Shown here: positions 15,527-21,969 of the stretch, piece by piece
Position numbering within the stretch: position 1 is the stretch's first letter
How the letters are laid out: every line of letters starts with the position of its first letter
NCBI GenBank assembly: GCA_020024235.1
Contig: JAHHUA010000009.1
Span: 1-21,969, forward strand
DNA length: 21,969 nt
Reading direction: 5' to 3'
Source: Oscillospiraceae bacterium
GTDB taxonomy: Bacteria; Bacillota; Clostridia; Oscillospirales; Ruminococcaceae
Made by a program: the position numbers and the translations under genes
The notes under the pieces: generated by a model
Database searches by the model: none
Seen by the model: the letters and a program-made list of their open reading frames with translations, nothing else
What the model was told of the DNA's origin: nothing

Positions 15527-17519
15527 TTATATCGGAACTAAACTTGACAACCGATACGAGGTCCGCGATCTTATAGGTGTAGGCGGAATGGCAAATGTGT
15601 ACCGAGGATATGATTCCCTGGAAAACCGTGAAGTTGCCATTAAAATATTAAAAAGCGAATATTACGAAAATGAGGAATTTCTCCGCCGATTCAGAAATGA
15701 ATCCAGAGCAATAGCAATGCTTAGCCATGAAAATATTGTAAAAATTTATGATGTGAGTTTTACAGAAAAAGCCCATTTCATTGTTATGGAACTTATAAAT
15801 GGTATAACACTAAAAGAATATATAGCTCAGCAGGTTATTCTTGATTGGAAAGAAGCTACTTACTATACCATGCAAGTTCTGAAGGCTTTAAATCATGCAC
15901 ATGATAACGGTATTGTACACAGAGATATAAAACCTCAAAATGTTATGCTTTTAAGCGATGGTACAATTAAAATCACAGATTTCGGCATTGCCAGATTTTC
16001 CAGAAGTGAAACAAAAACCATAACCGATAAAGCCATAGGCTCTGTTCACTATATAAGTCCCGAACAAGCCAGCGGAGCTGATATTGATCAGCGTACCGAC
16101 CTGTATTCCGTAGGGGTTATGCTTTTTGAAATGTTGACGGGAAAACTTCCCTTTGATTCAGAAACACCGATTTCTGTAGCTTTACAGCAAATTCAGGAAG
16201 AACCTATAAAACCAAGAGAATTAAATCCTGAAATTCCGGAAGCTTTAGAGCAAATTGTAATGAGAGCTATGCAGAAAAATCCTGGCAAACGCTATCAGAC
16301 AGCTGCCGAAATGCTTAAAGATTTTGAAGATTTTAAGAAAAATCCCTATGTTTCCTTTAACTATAAATATACTGACAATGACACAGCAACAGTTTCTAGT
16401 TCTGTCAATGAACCTGTCATAAACAAATTAAACGAAAATATATCCGAACACAATCAAAAAGGAAGAATAGCTATGAAAAAAAGAAAAAGACCTTCCGAAA
16501 AAAGCGAAAAAGTTGAATATGTAATAGTTGACCGCACTCCTATTATTCCGATACTTGCCGGAGTAACTACAGCTTTTGTCTTGGTTGCAGCACTTTTTAT
16601 AGGCATAATGTTCTATAAAAACAATCCTTTTAAAACCAATGATGACATCAAAGTGCCTAAACTTGTGGGATTTCAATATGAAAGCCTTAAAGATATGCAA
16701 AATGTCATGAAAAACTTTATTATTCAGGTAGAAACAACGGACTACAATCCATCTTATGAAAAAGGCACAATTTATGATCAGAAACCTTCTGAAGGTAAAA
16801 CCGTAAAAGTAGGTTCTGTTATTAAAATTAAAGTCAGCGGCGGACAGAAAATTGTTAAAATCCCCGATGTTGTTAATATTGATTCTGAATCTGCTTATTC
16901 AACATTAAAACGGGAAGGCTTGGAATACACCATAATAGAATCCTTCCATGAAGAAGTTCCACTTGGAAGTGTTATTTACATTGAACCTGCTGCAGGTTCT
17001 CAAGTTCCTGCAGGAACTAATATCAGTGTATATATAAGCTTAGGTCCGGAAAATAAAATTGCTCCTGTTCCAAATATTAAAGGTATGAAAATTACCGATG
17101 CCGAAACACTGCTGCAAAACTATAAACTAAAAATAGGCGGACAAACTTATCAGGAAAGCGATTTGCCCAGAGGTACAGTAATTGCACAGGACCCTGAGGA
17201 AAATGCTCAGATTTCCGAAGGCAGCTATGTAAATGTAGTACTGAGTCAAGGTACTGATAAACCAACCAAACTCAGATTGCCTATTAAACTGCCTGATATA
17301 GACAGAACCGTTAGAATTAAAGCAATGGTAAACGGAGTTGTTACCGAACAGGAAATGCTTAATCCATCGGAAGTAAAGGTATGGGAACCTGTATTCTCGG
17401 GATTTGATGAAGTTAATATTCAAATTATAATTGACAATAAAAAATATATGGAGTATTCCCTGAATTTTAACGAGAAAACTTACAGTGTTATAGAAAATTT
17501 ATCAGGAGAATTTAATTAA
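15519..17519 (+). CDS. prkC: Membrane Ser/Thr protein kinase with three PASTA repeats
   Basis: A 666-residue eukaryotic-type kinase. The cytosolic kinase domain (about residues 8-270) contains the Gly-loop GVGGMANVYRG, VAIKIL lysine, HRDIKPQN catalytic loop, DFG and the GSVHYISPEQ segment. A basic juxtamembrane linker leads to one transmembrane helix (about 338-363) and three extracellular PASTA repeats (about 378-442, 446-505, 514-577), which in this family bind muropeptides or lipid II. A C-terminal domain of about 85 residues follows. In Bacillus PrkC triggers germination and modulates cell-wall metabolism and translation factors. The ATG at 15519 was preferred over GTG at 15510 because GGGAGG lies at the right distance. 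It forms the usual pair with prpC. Confidence 0.95.
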   Translation: MDNYIGTKLDNRYEVRDLIGVGGMANVYRGYDSLENREVAIKILKSEYYENEEFLRRFRNESRAIAMLSHENIVKIYDVSFTEKAHFIVMELINGITLKEYIAQQVILDWKEATYYTMQVLKALNHAHDNGIVHRDIKPQNVMLLSDGTIKITDFGIARFSRSETKTITDKAIGSVHYISPEQASGADIDQRTDLYSVGVMLFEMLTGKLPFDSETPISVALQQIQEEPIKPRELNPEIPEALEQIVMRAMQKNPGKRYQTAAEMLKDFEDFKKNPYVSFNYKYTDNDTATVSSSVNEPVINKLNENISEHNQKGRIAMKKRKRPSEKSEKVEYVIVDRTPIIPILAGVTTAFVLVAALFIGIMFYKNNPFKTNDDIKVPKLVGFQYESLKDMQNVMKNFIIQVETTDYNPSYEKGTIYDQKPSEGKTVKVGSVIKIKVSGGQKIVKIPDVVNIDSESAYSTLKREGLEYTIIESFHEEVPLGSVIYIEPAAGSQVPAGTNISVYISLGPENKIAPVPNIKGMKITDAETLLQNYKLKIGGQTYQESDLPRGTVIAQDPEENAQISEGSYVNVVLSQGTDKPTKLRLPIKLPDIDRTVRIKAMVNGVVTEQEMLNPSEVKVWEPVFSGFDEVNIQIIIDNKKYMEYSLNFNEKTYSVIENLSGEFN

Positions 17520-17523
17520 TCCT

Positions 17524-18423
17524 ATGGAAGAAACAAAAGGACTTATTGTAAAAGCTTTGGGCGGGTTTTATTATGTTAAAACCCCCCATTCTCTCCTAGA
17601 ATGCAGAGCAAGAGGAGTTTTCAGAAAAAAAGATATGACACCTTATGTGGGTGATAATGTTACGGTAGAGCTTACAGGCATTGACAAAGGTTATGTAATA
17701 GAAATTGATGAAAGAAAAAATTATCTTATACGACCTCCTGTGGCAAATCTTGACAGAATTTTAATGGTGGTTTCAACTACGGAACCTGCTCCAAATTTTT
17801 TTGTTTTGGACAGACTTATTGCCATTTCTGAATATAAAAATATCGAACCTGTGATTATAATTACCAAAACTGATTTACAGGACGGCGCCTTCATAAAAAA
17901 CACATATGAAAAATCCGGCTTTACAGTTATTGAAGTCTGTTCCAAAACAGGAAAGGGTGTTGAAGAAGTCAAGAAGATTATTTCCACAGGAATAAGTGCT
18001 TTTTGCGGCAACACAGGTGTGGGAAAATCCAGCCTTTTAAATGCTGTTGATGAAAATTTAACTCTTGCCACTGCCGAAATAAGCAAAAAACTGGGACGTG
18101 GCCGCCATACTACCCGCCATGTTGAACTTTTTGAACTTTCGGGTGGCGGATACATAGCTGACACCCCCGGATTTTCCGCTGTTGAAACAGACCGATTTGA
18201 AACCATATTAAAAGAGGATCTGCAATACTGTTTCAGAGAATTTGCCCCCTATATTTCGGATTGTAAATTTACCGGATGTTCTCACAGAACCGAAAAGGGG
18301 TGCAAAGTTTTAGAAGCCTTGAAAAATGAGGAAATTGTAAAATCCAGGCATGACAGCTATGTGCAGATGTATGAAAAAGCAAAGGAAATTAAGGAATGGG
18401 AAATAAAAAGCAAAAATGTATAA
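17524..18423 (+). CDS. rsgA: Ribosome small-subunit biogenesis GTPase RsgA
   Basis: A 299-residue circularly permuted GTPase (CpgA/YloQ in Bacillus) that assists late 30S maturation. The order is an N-terminal OB-fold, then G4 (ITKTDL), G5, the P-loop GNTGVGKSS (residues 162-170), the GRGRHTT switch, and DTPGF (about 213-217). A C-terminal zinc motif (Cys247, Cys252, His254, Cys260) completes it. The only ATG has its best Shine-Dalgarno (AGGAG in the end of prkC) about 15 bases away, which is long. Coupling with the prkC stop 4 bases upstream, or a rare ATT start at 17515, could explain this. In Bacillus it is a PrkC substrate, which fits the neighbourhood. Confidence 0.95.
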   Translation: MEETKGLIVKALGGFYYVKTPHSLLECRARGVFRKKDMTPYVGDNVTVELTGIDKGYVIEIDERKNYLIRPPVANLDRILMVVSTTEPAPNFFVLDRLIAISEYKNIEPVIIITKTDLQDGAFIKNTYEKSGFTVIEVCSKTGKGVEEVKKIISTGISAFCGNTGVGKSSLLNAVDENLTLATAEISKKLGRGRHTTRHVELFELSGGGYIADTPGFSAVETDRFETILKEDLQYCFREFAPYISDCKFTGCSHRTEKGCKVLEALKNEEIVKSRHDSYVQMYEKAKEIKEWEIKSKNV

Positions 18424-19034
18424 TAGTTTCTGCGGGAGATATGAACACAGATGTGTTTAAAAAAATCTCTGTCAGTGATGAAGATTTAATTATTGCCTGT
18501 GATGGCGGATATGATAACTGCCTAAAATATGGTATAACACCTCATATACTTTTGGGGGATTTTGACTCTGTACAGCATGAACTTCCTGAAAATATAGAGA
18601 GAATAACTCTAAACTGTGAAAAAGATGACACCGATACCATGTCAGCGGTAAAACTGGCTATGAAAAAAGGGTTTTCCCATATTCTTATTACAGGGGCTTT
18701 AGGGGGCAGAATTGACCATACATTAGCTAATCTTCAAACATTACTGTATATTGAGCAAAACGGCTGTAAAGGCAGAATTTGCGGCGACAGAGAGGATATA
18801 ATGCTTATTTCAAATGAAACAGTGGTTATCCCCTCAGATAAAAGCAAAACCCTTTCTATTTTCACACCTGACAATAAAGCCGAAGGTGTAACCATAGAAA
18901 AGGCAAAATATTGTATTTATGATTATACCATGGAAAACAATATTCCCATTGGTGTGAGCAATGAGTTTACAGATGAAGATGCAGTTATCACTGTAAAAAA
19001 GGGCAGACTTTTTATTATGCTTATACAAAAATAA
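18396..19034 (+). CDS. thiN: Thiamine pyrophosphokinase
   Basis: A 212-residue enzyme that transfers pyrophosphate from ATP to thiamine to form thiamine pyrophosphate. The family signature segments are present: ACDGGYDNC (about residues 32-40), GDFDS (about 53-57), DTDTM (about 76-80) and a GALGGRIDHTLANLQ block (about 103-117). The start overlaps the rsgA end by 28 bases, with AAGGA as its ribosome site. In Bacillus rpe lies between rsgA and thiN; here it is missing. It is the last gene of the long plus-strand series. Confidence 0.93.
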   Translation: MGNKKQKCIIVSAGDMNTDVFKKISVSDEDLIIACDGGYDNCLKYGITPHILLGDFDSVQHELPENIERITLNCEKDDTDTMSAVKLAMKKGFSHILITGALGGRIDHTLANLQTLLYIEQNGCKGRICGDREDIMLISNETVVIPSDKSKTLSIFTPDNKAEGVTIEKAKYCIYDYTMENNIPIGVSNEFTDEDAVITVKKGRLFIMLIQK

Positions 19035-19122
19035 ATGTCAGCACAATTAATAAGCTTATTTGTATTAAAAAAGAGAGTATCTAAATGCTAACACAAAATA
19101 AAAAAGTTATTTAGAAATCATA

Positions 19123-19160
19123 AAAAGGGAGTGTATCAAGTTTTTGATACACTCCCTTTT
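19123..19160. terminator. Bidirectional intrinsic terminator between thiN and GNAT gene
   Basis: A perfect 17-bp stem (19123-19139 with 19144-19160) around a 4-base loop. A-tracts at one foot and T-tracts at the other let it work on both strands. It lies between convergent genes, thiN on the plus strand and the acetyltransferase on the minus strand, 89 and 67 bases from their stops. It is the strongest hairpin in the window. Confidence 0.88.
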
Positions 19161-19227
19161 CATTTACAAACTACCAAATGATTTTGAAAAACTGACAGTC
19201 CTGCTAACTTTTCTGTACATTTAGAAG

Positions 19228-19659
19228 CTACAGCTCCATTTCCATAATGATTTCATCTCCATCACGATCTATTTCAGAAAAACCAAATCCTTCATATAGT
19301 TGCTTAGCTGCGTTGTTGCCCTCAATATAGCAAAGGCATACCTTGGAGAATTTTCCATCTGCGCGCATAGCGTCCAGCACTAGCGCTGTTGCCTTTTTAC
19401 CATATCCCTTTCGTTGGTATCTTTCATCAATCAATAACTCGCAGAATATATACTCTCCCATCTCTTCACATTCGTAGTACATTACCATTCCTACCGGTGT
19501 CTTATCATCATATACAAGAAGTGCTTTACTTCCCTCTTTGCGATAAGCGTAAGCCCTTGCCAATATTGAAAATGTATCTGCTACATATTTTTCTTGATCT
19601 TGTGCCACACGGAGAGGTATTCTCCAGTTCTCTGAATCAATTTCTGCAAGATTTATCAT
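19228..19659 (-). CDS. GNAT family N-acetyltransferase (polyamine acetyltransferase-like)
   Basis: A 143-residue single-domain GNAT acetyltransferase. The acetyl-CoA phosphate-binding loop QRKGYG lies at residues 82-87, after the strand YIFCELLIDERY, and an AAKQLYEGFGF segment (about 118-128) forms the typical C-terminal helix and strand. The N-terminal part (NWR, VAQDQEKYVA) resembles BltD/SpeG-type spermidine acetyltransferases, so a small polyamine substrate is plausible but not shown. GGAGGA lies 6-7 bases before the ATG. Codon use differs from the neighbours: more GCG, CGC, AAG and CTA. This suggests recent acquisition. No clear promoter was found, so read-through from htpG 155 bases upstream is possible. 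Confidence 0.85.
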   Translation of the reverse strand: MINLAEIDSENWRIPLRVAQDQEKYVADTFSILARAYAYRKEGSKALLVYDDKTPVGMVMYYECEEMGEYIFCELLIDERYQRKGYGKKATALVLDAMRADGKFSKVCLCYIEGNNAAKQLYEGFGFSEIDRDGDEIIMEMEL

Positions 19660-19814
19660 TGTTTTTCCTCCATTTTATTTGATAGTTCAGCCGTTAGTCT
19701 AAAACTTCTAAGCTCTTTTTGGAAATACTTTATTTTGAGGTATACCCAAATTTAATACTGGCTTTCTTATTTTTAATGTTTAAATTTAATATTAATTTTC
19801 CCTTGTTAATTTTA

Positions 19815-21698
19815 TCAGATATTTTCAATGAGGCTGGTGAGGCGGGAAGTAAATTCACTTGGATTTTCCAGTTCTAAGCCCTCAGTAAGCAAAGCATTGC
19901 TGTAAAGCACATAGCAAAGGTCATTAAACTTTTCACTCTTACTTTCATAAAGACGCTTAACTGTATCAAAAATAGTGTGTTTAGGGTTAATTTCCAAAAC
20001 CTTATCAATGTTTACACCGTTGTTTGAAGGCATTGCTTTAAGAACTTTTTCCATTTCCAAAGAAATTTCACTGTCACTGGTAATACATACAGGATGAGAT
20101 TTAAGTCTTTGTGTAAGCTTAACTGATTTAACTTTGTCGCCCAAAGAAGTTTTAATCGCTTCCAATATATCTTTGTTTTCTTCTTCCAGTTTCTTGTATT
20201 CTTCTTTTTCTTCCTCTGTTTCCAGATCTAAATTCTTATCTGCTACGGACTTAAAGGTTTTTTCATTGTATTCACGAATCATCTTAATACAGAATTCATC
20301 TACATCTTCGGTAAGATAAAGAATTTCAAAACCCCTGTCCTTAATCATTTCAACCTGAGGCAGATGTTCAGCTCTTTGTATACTTTCGGCACAAGCATAA
20401 TAAATATCTTTTTGTTCAGGCTTCATTCTGCTTATATATTCATCCAATGTAGTGAGTTTATTTTCATTTGAAGAAACAAACATCAATAAATCCTGAAGCT
20501 TGTCTTTATTTGCACCAAAGTTTTCATATGCACCGAATTTAAGCTGTCTGCCAAAGCTTTTCCAGAATTTTTCATATTTTTCTCTGTCATTTTTCAGCAT
20601 TTTTGAAAGTTCTGTTTTAATTTTCTTTTCAATGCTTTTAGCTATAACAGAGAGCTGTCTGTCATGTTGGAGCATTTCACGGGAAATATTAAGTGAAAGA
20701 TCAGCGGAATCCACAAGTCCTTTTACAAATCCAAAGTAATCCGGCAGTAAATCCTCACATTTATCCATAATCATAACACCGTTTGAATAAAGCTGAAGTC
20801 CTTTTTGAAATTCCTTTGTATAGTAGTCAAAGGGAGTTTTAGCAGGTATAAACATCAAAGCGTCATAACTGGTAATACCCTCTGTTTTGGTATGAATAAC
20901 TTCCATAGGATCTTCAAAATCCATAAATTTTGATTTATAGAAGTCATTGTATTCTTCATCTTTAATTTCGTTTTTATTTTTTCTCCAAAGCGGAACCATT
21001 GTATTGACAGTTTCAATTTCAGTATAAGTTTCATAATCGTCGCTGTCCTCTTTTTTACGGCTTTTTTCCACTTCCATTTTAATTGGATAACGAATATAGT
21101 CACTGTATCTGGTGATTAAATTTTTAATGTGGTATGTATCCAAAAATTCATCGAAATCTTCTTCTTCGGTGTTATCTTTAAGATTCATAATAATTGTCGT
21201 ACCTACATTATCTCTTTGAGCAGGTTCCAATGTGTAGCCTTCACTGCCTTGGGACTGCCATTTATAAGCTTTATCACTGCCATATGCCTTTGAAATAACA
21301 GTTACTTCTTTTGCAACCATAAATGCAGAATAAAATCCGACACCGAACTGACCTATTATATTAATATCATCATTTTTTTCATTTTCGTTTTTAAACTGAA
21401 ATGACCCGCTTTTAGCTATTGTACCTAAATTATTTTGCAGTTCTTCTTTAGTCATTCCGATACCGTTATCTGTAATGGTAATTGTTCTGTTTTCTTCATC
21501 CAAATCAATTTTAATTTCATAGTCTGAAAGATTCATACCCACATTGCTGTCTGTGAGGGATTTAAAATATAGCTTATCAATAGCGTCACTGGCGTTGGAG
21601 ATAAGTTCTCTCAAAAATATTTCTCTGTGAGTGTAAATTGAACCGATCATCAAATCCATCAGTCTTTTGGATTCTGCTTTAAATTCATGTATAGCCAA
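19815..21698 (-). CDS. htpG: Molecular chaperone HtpG (Hsp90)
   Basis: A 627-residue cytosolic Hsp90 ATPase. The N-terminal GHKL domain has the ISNASDA helix (near residue 35), DNGIGM, and IGQFGVGFYSAF (near 115); the middle and dimerisation domains are complete. Length matches bacterial HtpG. The start chosen is TTG at 21698-21696, giving MAIHEFKAESKRL. Its ribosome site, GAGAGGTG, ends 6 bases earlier. The alternative GTG at 21707 lies inside that ribosome site and adds three non-conserved residues. The stop is TGA, immediately followed by an in-frame TAA, and is the only TGA terminator in the window. A CIRCE operator controls the promoter, so HrcA repression is expected. Confidence 0.96.
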   Translation of the reverse strand: MAIHEFKAESKRLMDLMIGSIYTHREIFLRELISNASDAIDKLYFKSLTDSNVGMNLSDYEIKIDLDEENRTITITDNGIGMTKEELQNNLGTIAKSGSFQFKNENEKNDDINIIGQFGVGFYSAFMVAKEVTVISKAYGSDKAYKWQSQGSEGYTLEPAQRDNVGTTIIMNLKDNTEEEDFDEFLDTYHIKNLITRYSDYIRYPIKMEVEKSRKKEDSDDYETYTEIETVNTMVPLWRKNKNEIKDEEYNDFYKSKFMDFEDPMEVIHTKTEGITSYDALMFIPAKTPFDYYTKEFQKGLQLYSNGVMIMDKCEDLLPDYFGFVKGLVDSADLSLNISREMLQHDRQLSVIAKSIEKKIKTELSKMLKNDREKYEKFWKSFGRQLKFGAYENFGANKDKLQDLLMFVSSNENKLTTLDEYISRMKPEQKDIYYACAESIQRAEHLPQVEMIKDRGFEILYLTEDVDEFCIKMIREYNEKTFKSVADKNLDLETEEEKEEYKKLEEENKDILEAIKTSLGDKVKSVKLTQRLKSHPVCITSDSEISLEMEKVLKAMPSNNGVNIDKVLEINPKHTIFDTVKRLYESKSEKFNDLCYVLYSNALLTEGLELENPSEFTSRLTSLIENI

Positions 21699-21732
21699 AT
21701 TAAACACCTCTCAATAAAATTTTACAAAAATA

Positions 21733-21759
21733 TTAGCACTCATATCTATTGAGTGCTAA
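21733..21759 (-). promoter_or_regulatory. CIRCE operator (HrcA binding site)
   Basis: A perfect inverted repeat TTAGCACTC (21733-21741), 9-base spacer, GAGTGCTAA (21751-21759), identical to the CIRCE consensus. It covers the expected transcription start of htpG, where HrcA binding would block initiation until heat shock. It overlaps the leader 35 bases before the TTG start codon. Confidence 0.97.
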
Positions 21760-21762
21760 TTA

Positions 21763-21791
21763 AGTATAACAAATTTTTATATAAATTTCAA
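21763..21791 (-). promoter_or_regulatory. Sigma-A promoter of htpG
   Basis: On the minus strand, TTGAAA (21791-21786) and TATACT (21768-21763) are 17 bases apart. The start of transcription is expected around 21756, inside the CIRCE element. Spacing and both boxes are close to consensus. Confidence 0.88.
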
Positions 21792-21818
21792 CTGTTTTCT
21801 GAATTATTTACATTTGTT

Positions 21819-21890
21819 TCACAATTGCACACCGAGTGTGCTTTCAAACGCGGTTTTATCAGGAATAACTTCAAATGCTGTTTCGTTTTT
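21819..21890 (-). pseudogene. Possible remnant or short unrecognised reading frame upstream of htpG
   Basis: A 23-codon frame ends in TGA at 21821-21819 and has an in-frame stop just upstream at 21893-21891; it has no ATG start or ribosome site. Its residues (ending FESTLGVQL) look more protein-like, and its bases are more GC-rich, than the A+T-rich surroundings. It could be the tail of a decayed gene, or chance. It also contains the hairpin at 21827-21841. Confidence 0.2.
21827..21841. repeat. Short inverted repeat upstream of htpG promoter
   Basis: GCACAC (21827-21832) and GTGTGC (21836-21841) form a perfect 6-bp stem with a 3-base loop. It lies 36 bases upstream of the htpG -35 box. There is no T run typical of a terminator, so an operator or chance palindrome is as likely. 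The remaining sequence to the window end is A+T-rich and I see nothing else in it. Confidence 0.35.
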
Positions 21891-21969
21891 TTATAAGCTT
21901 TATATGTTAATTATCAACTGCTGACTATAATATCTCCTATTTTAAATATTTGTAAAATCAGTCTATATT

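Noticed and set aside
17721..18206. Long open frame of 161 codons on the minus strand opposite rsgA
   Set aside because: It is fully antisense to a conserved gene, has no ribosome site, and its sequence shows no family pattern.
19035..19230. Insertion-sequence end suggested by the 17-bp perfect inverted repeat
   Set aside because: There is no transposase and no target duplication, and the position between convergent genes with A/T tracts fits a bidirectional terminator.
21699..21707. GTG start at 21707 for htpG
   Set aside because: The codon is part of the GAGAGGTG ribosome site, and the HtpG family begins at the level of the next TTG.
1..21969. Genome-wide reassignment of TGA to Trp or Gly (codes 4 or 25)
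   Set aside because: All other genes are free of internal TGA and use TGG for Trp and GGN for Gly. htpG ends in TGA at the expected C terminus.

Overview
The window is chromosomal DNA from a low-GC, probably anaerobic and spore-forming member of the Clostridia (Firmicutes). The support is the A+T-rich base composition, heavy use of AAA, AGA and TAA codons, strong GGAGG-type ribosome binding sites, TTG start codons, a GerW/YtfJ sporulation protein, a PrkC kinase with PASTA repeats, and a gene order close to the remA-gmk-rpoZ-priA-def-fmt-rsmB-rlmN-prpC-prkC-rsgA-thiN block of Bacillus and Clostridia. Almost all of it is housekeeping sequence.

Layout. (1) Positions 24-3114, plus strand: a sigma-A-type promoter, a site-2-protease-like gene, scpA and scpB (condensin partners), a DUF2953 membrane protein (YtfI-like) and a GerW/YtfJ-like protein. 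(2) 3171-5186: a hairpin, a secreted D-Ala-D-Ala carboxypeptidase and an RluB-type pseudouridine synthase. (3) 5210-7633: a second strong promoter, then yicC, an unrecognised 113-residue membrane protein, remA, gmk and rpoZ, closed by an intrinsic terminator. (4) 7713-19034: priA, def, fmt, a zinc metallopeptidase, rsmB, rlmN, prpC, prkC, rsgA and thiN. These cover replication restart, N-terminal formyl-Met handling, rRNA methylation, Ser/Thr signalling, ribosome maturation and thiamine pyrophosphate formation. (5) 19123-19659: a strong bidirectional terminator and a minus-strand GNAT acetyltransferase whose codon use differs from its neighbours. (6) 19815-21791: minus-strand htpG with a perfect CIRCE operator on a consensus promoter. 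The last ~180 bases hold no supported gene, only a short hairpin and a possible gene remnant.

The most notable observation is in rlmN. The reading frame is intact over 354 codons except for one in-frame TGA at 14079-14081. That TGA sits exactly where the middle cysteine of the radical-SAM CxxxCxxC iron-sulfur motif should be. A 7-bp hairpin with a GG-leading loop starts 17 bases after the TGA and resembles a bacterial SECIS element. Everything downstream, including the second catalytic cysteine, is preserved. The best reading is a selenocysteine-containing RlmN (C-x3-U-x2-C). The alternatives are UGA decoded as Cys by a variant tRNA, a nonsense mutation, or a sequencing error. No selenium-pathway gene lies in the window, so this rests on the sequence pattern alone.

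No tRNA, rRNA, CRISPR array or complete mobile element was seen.
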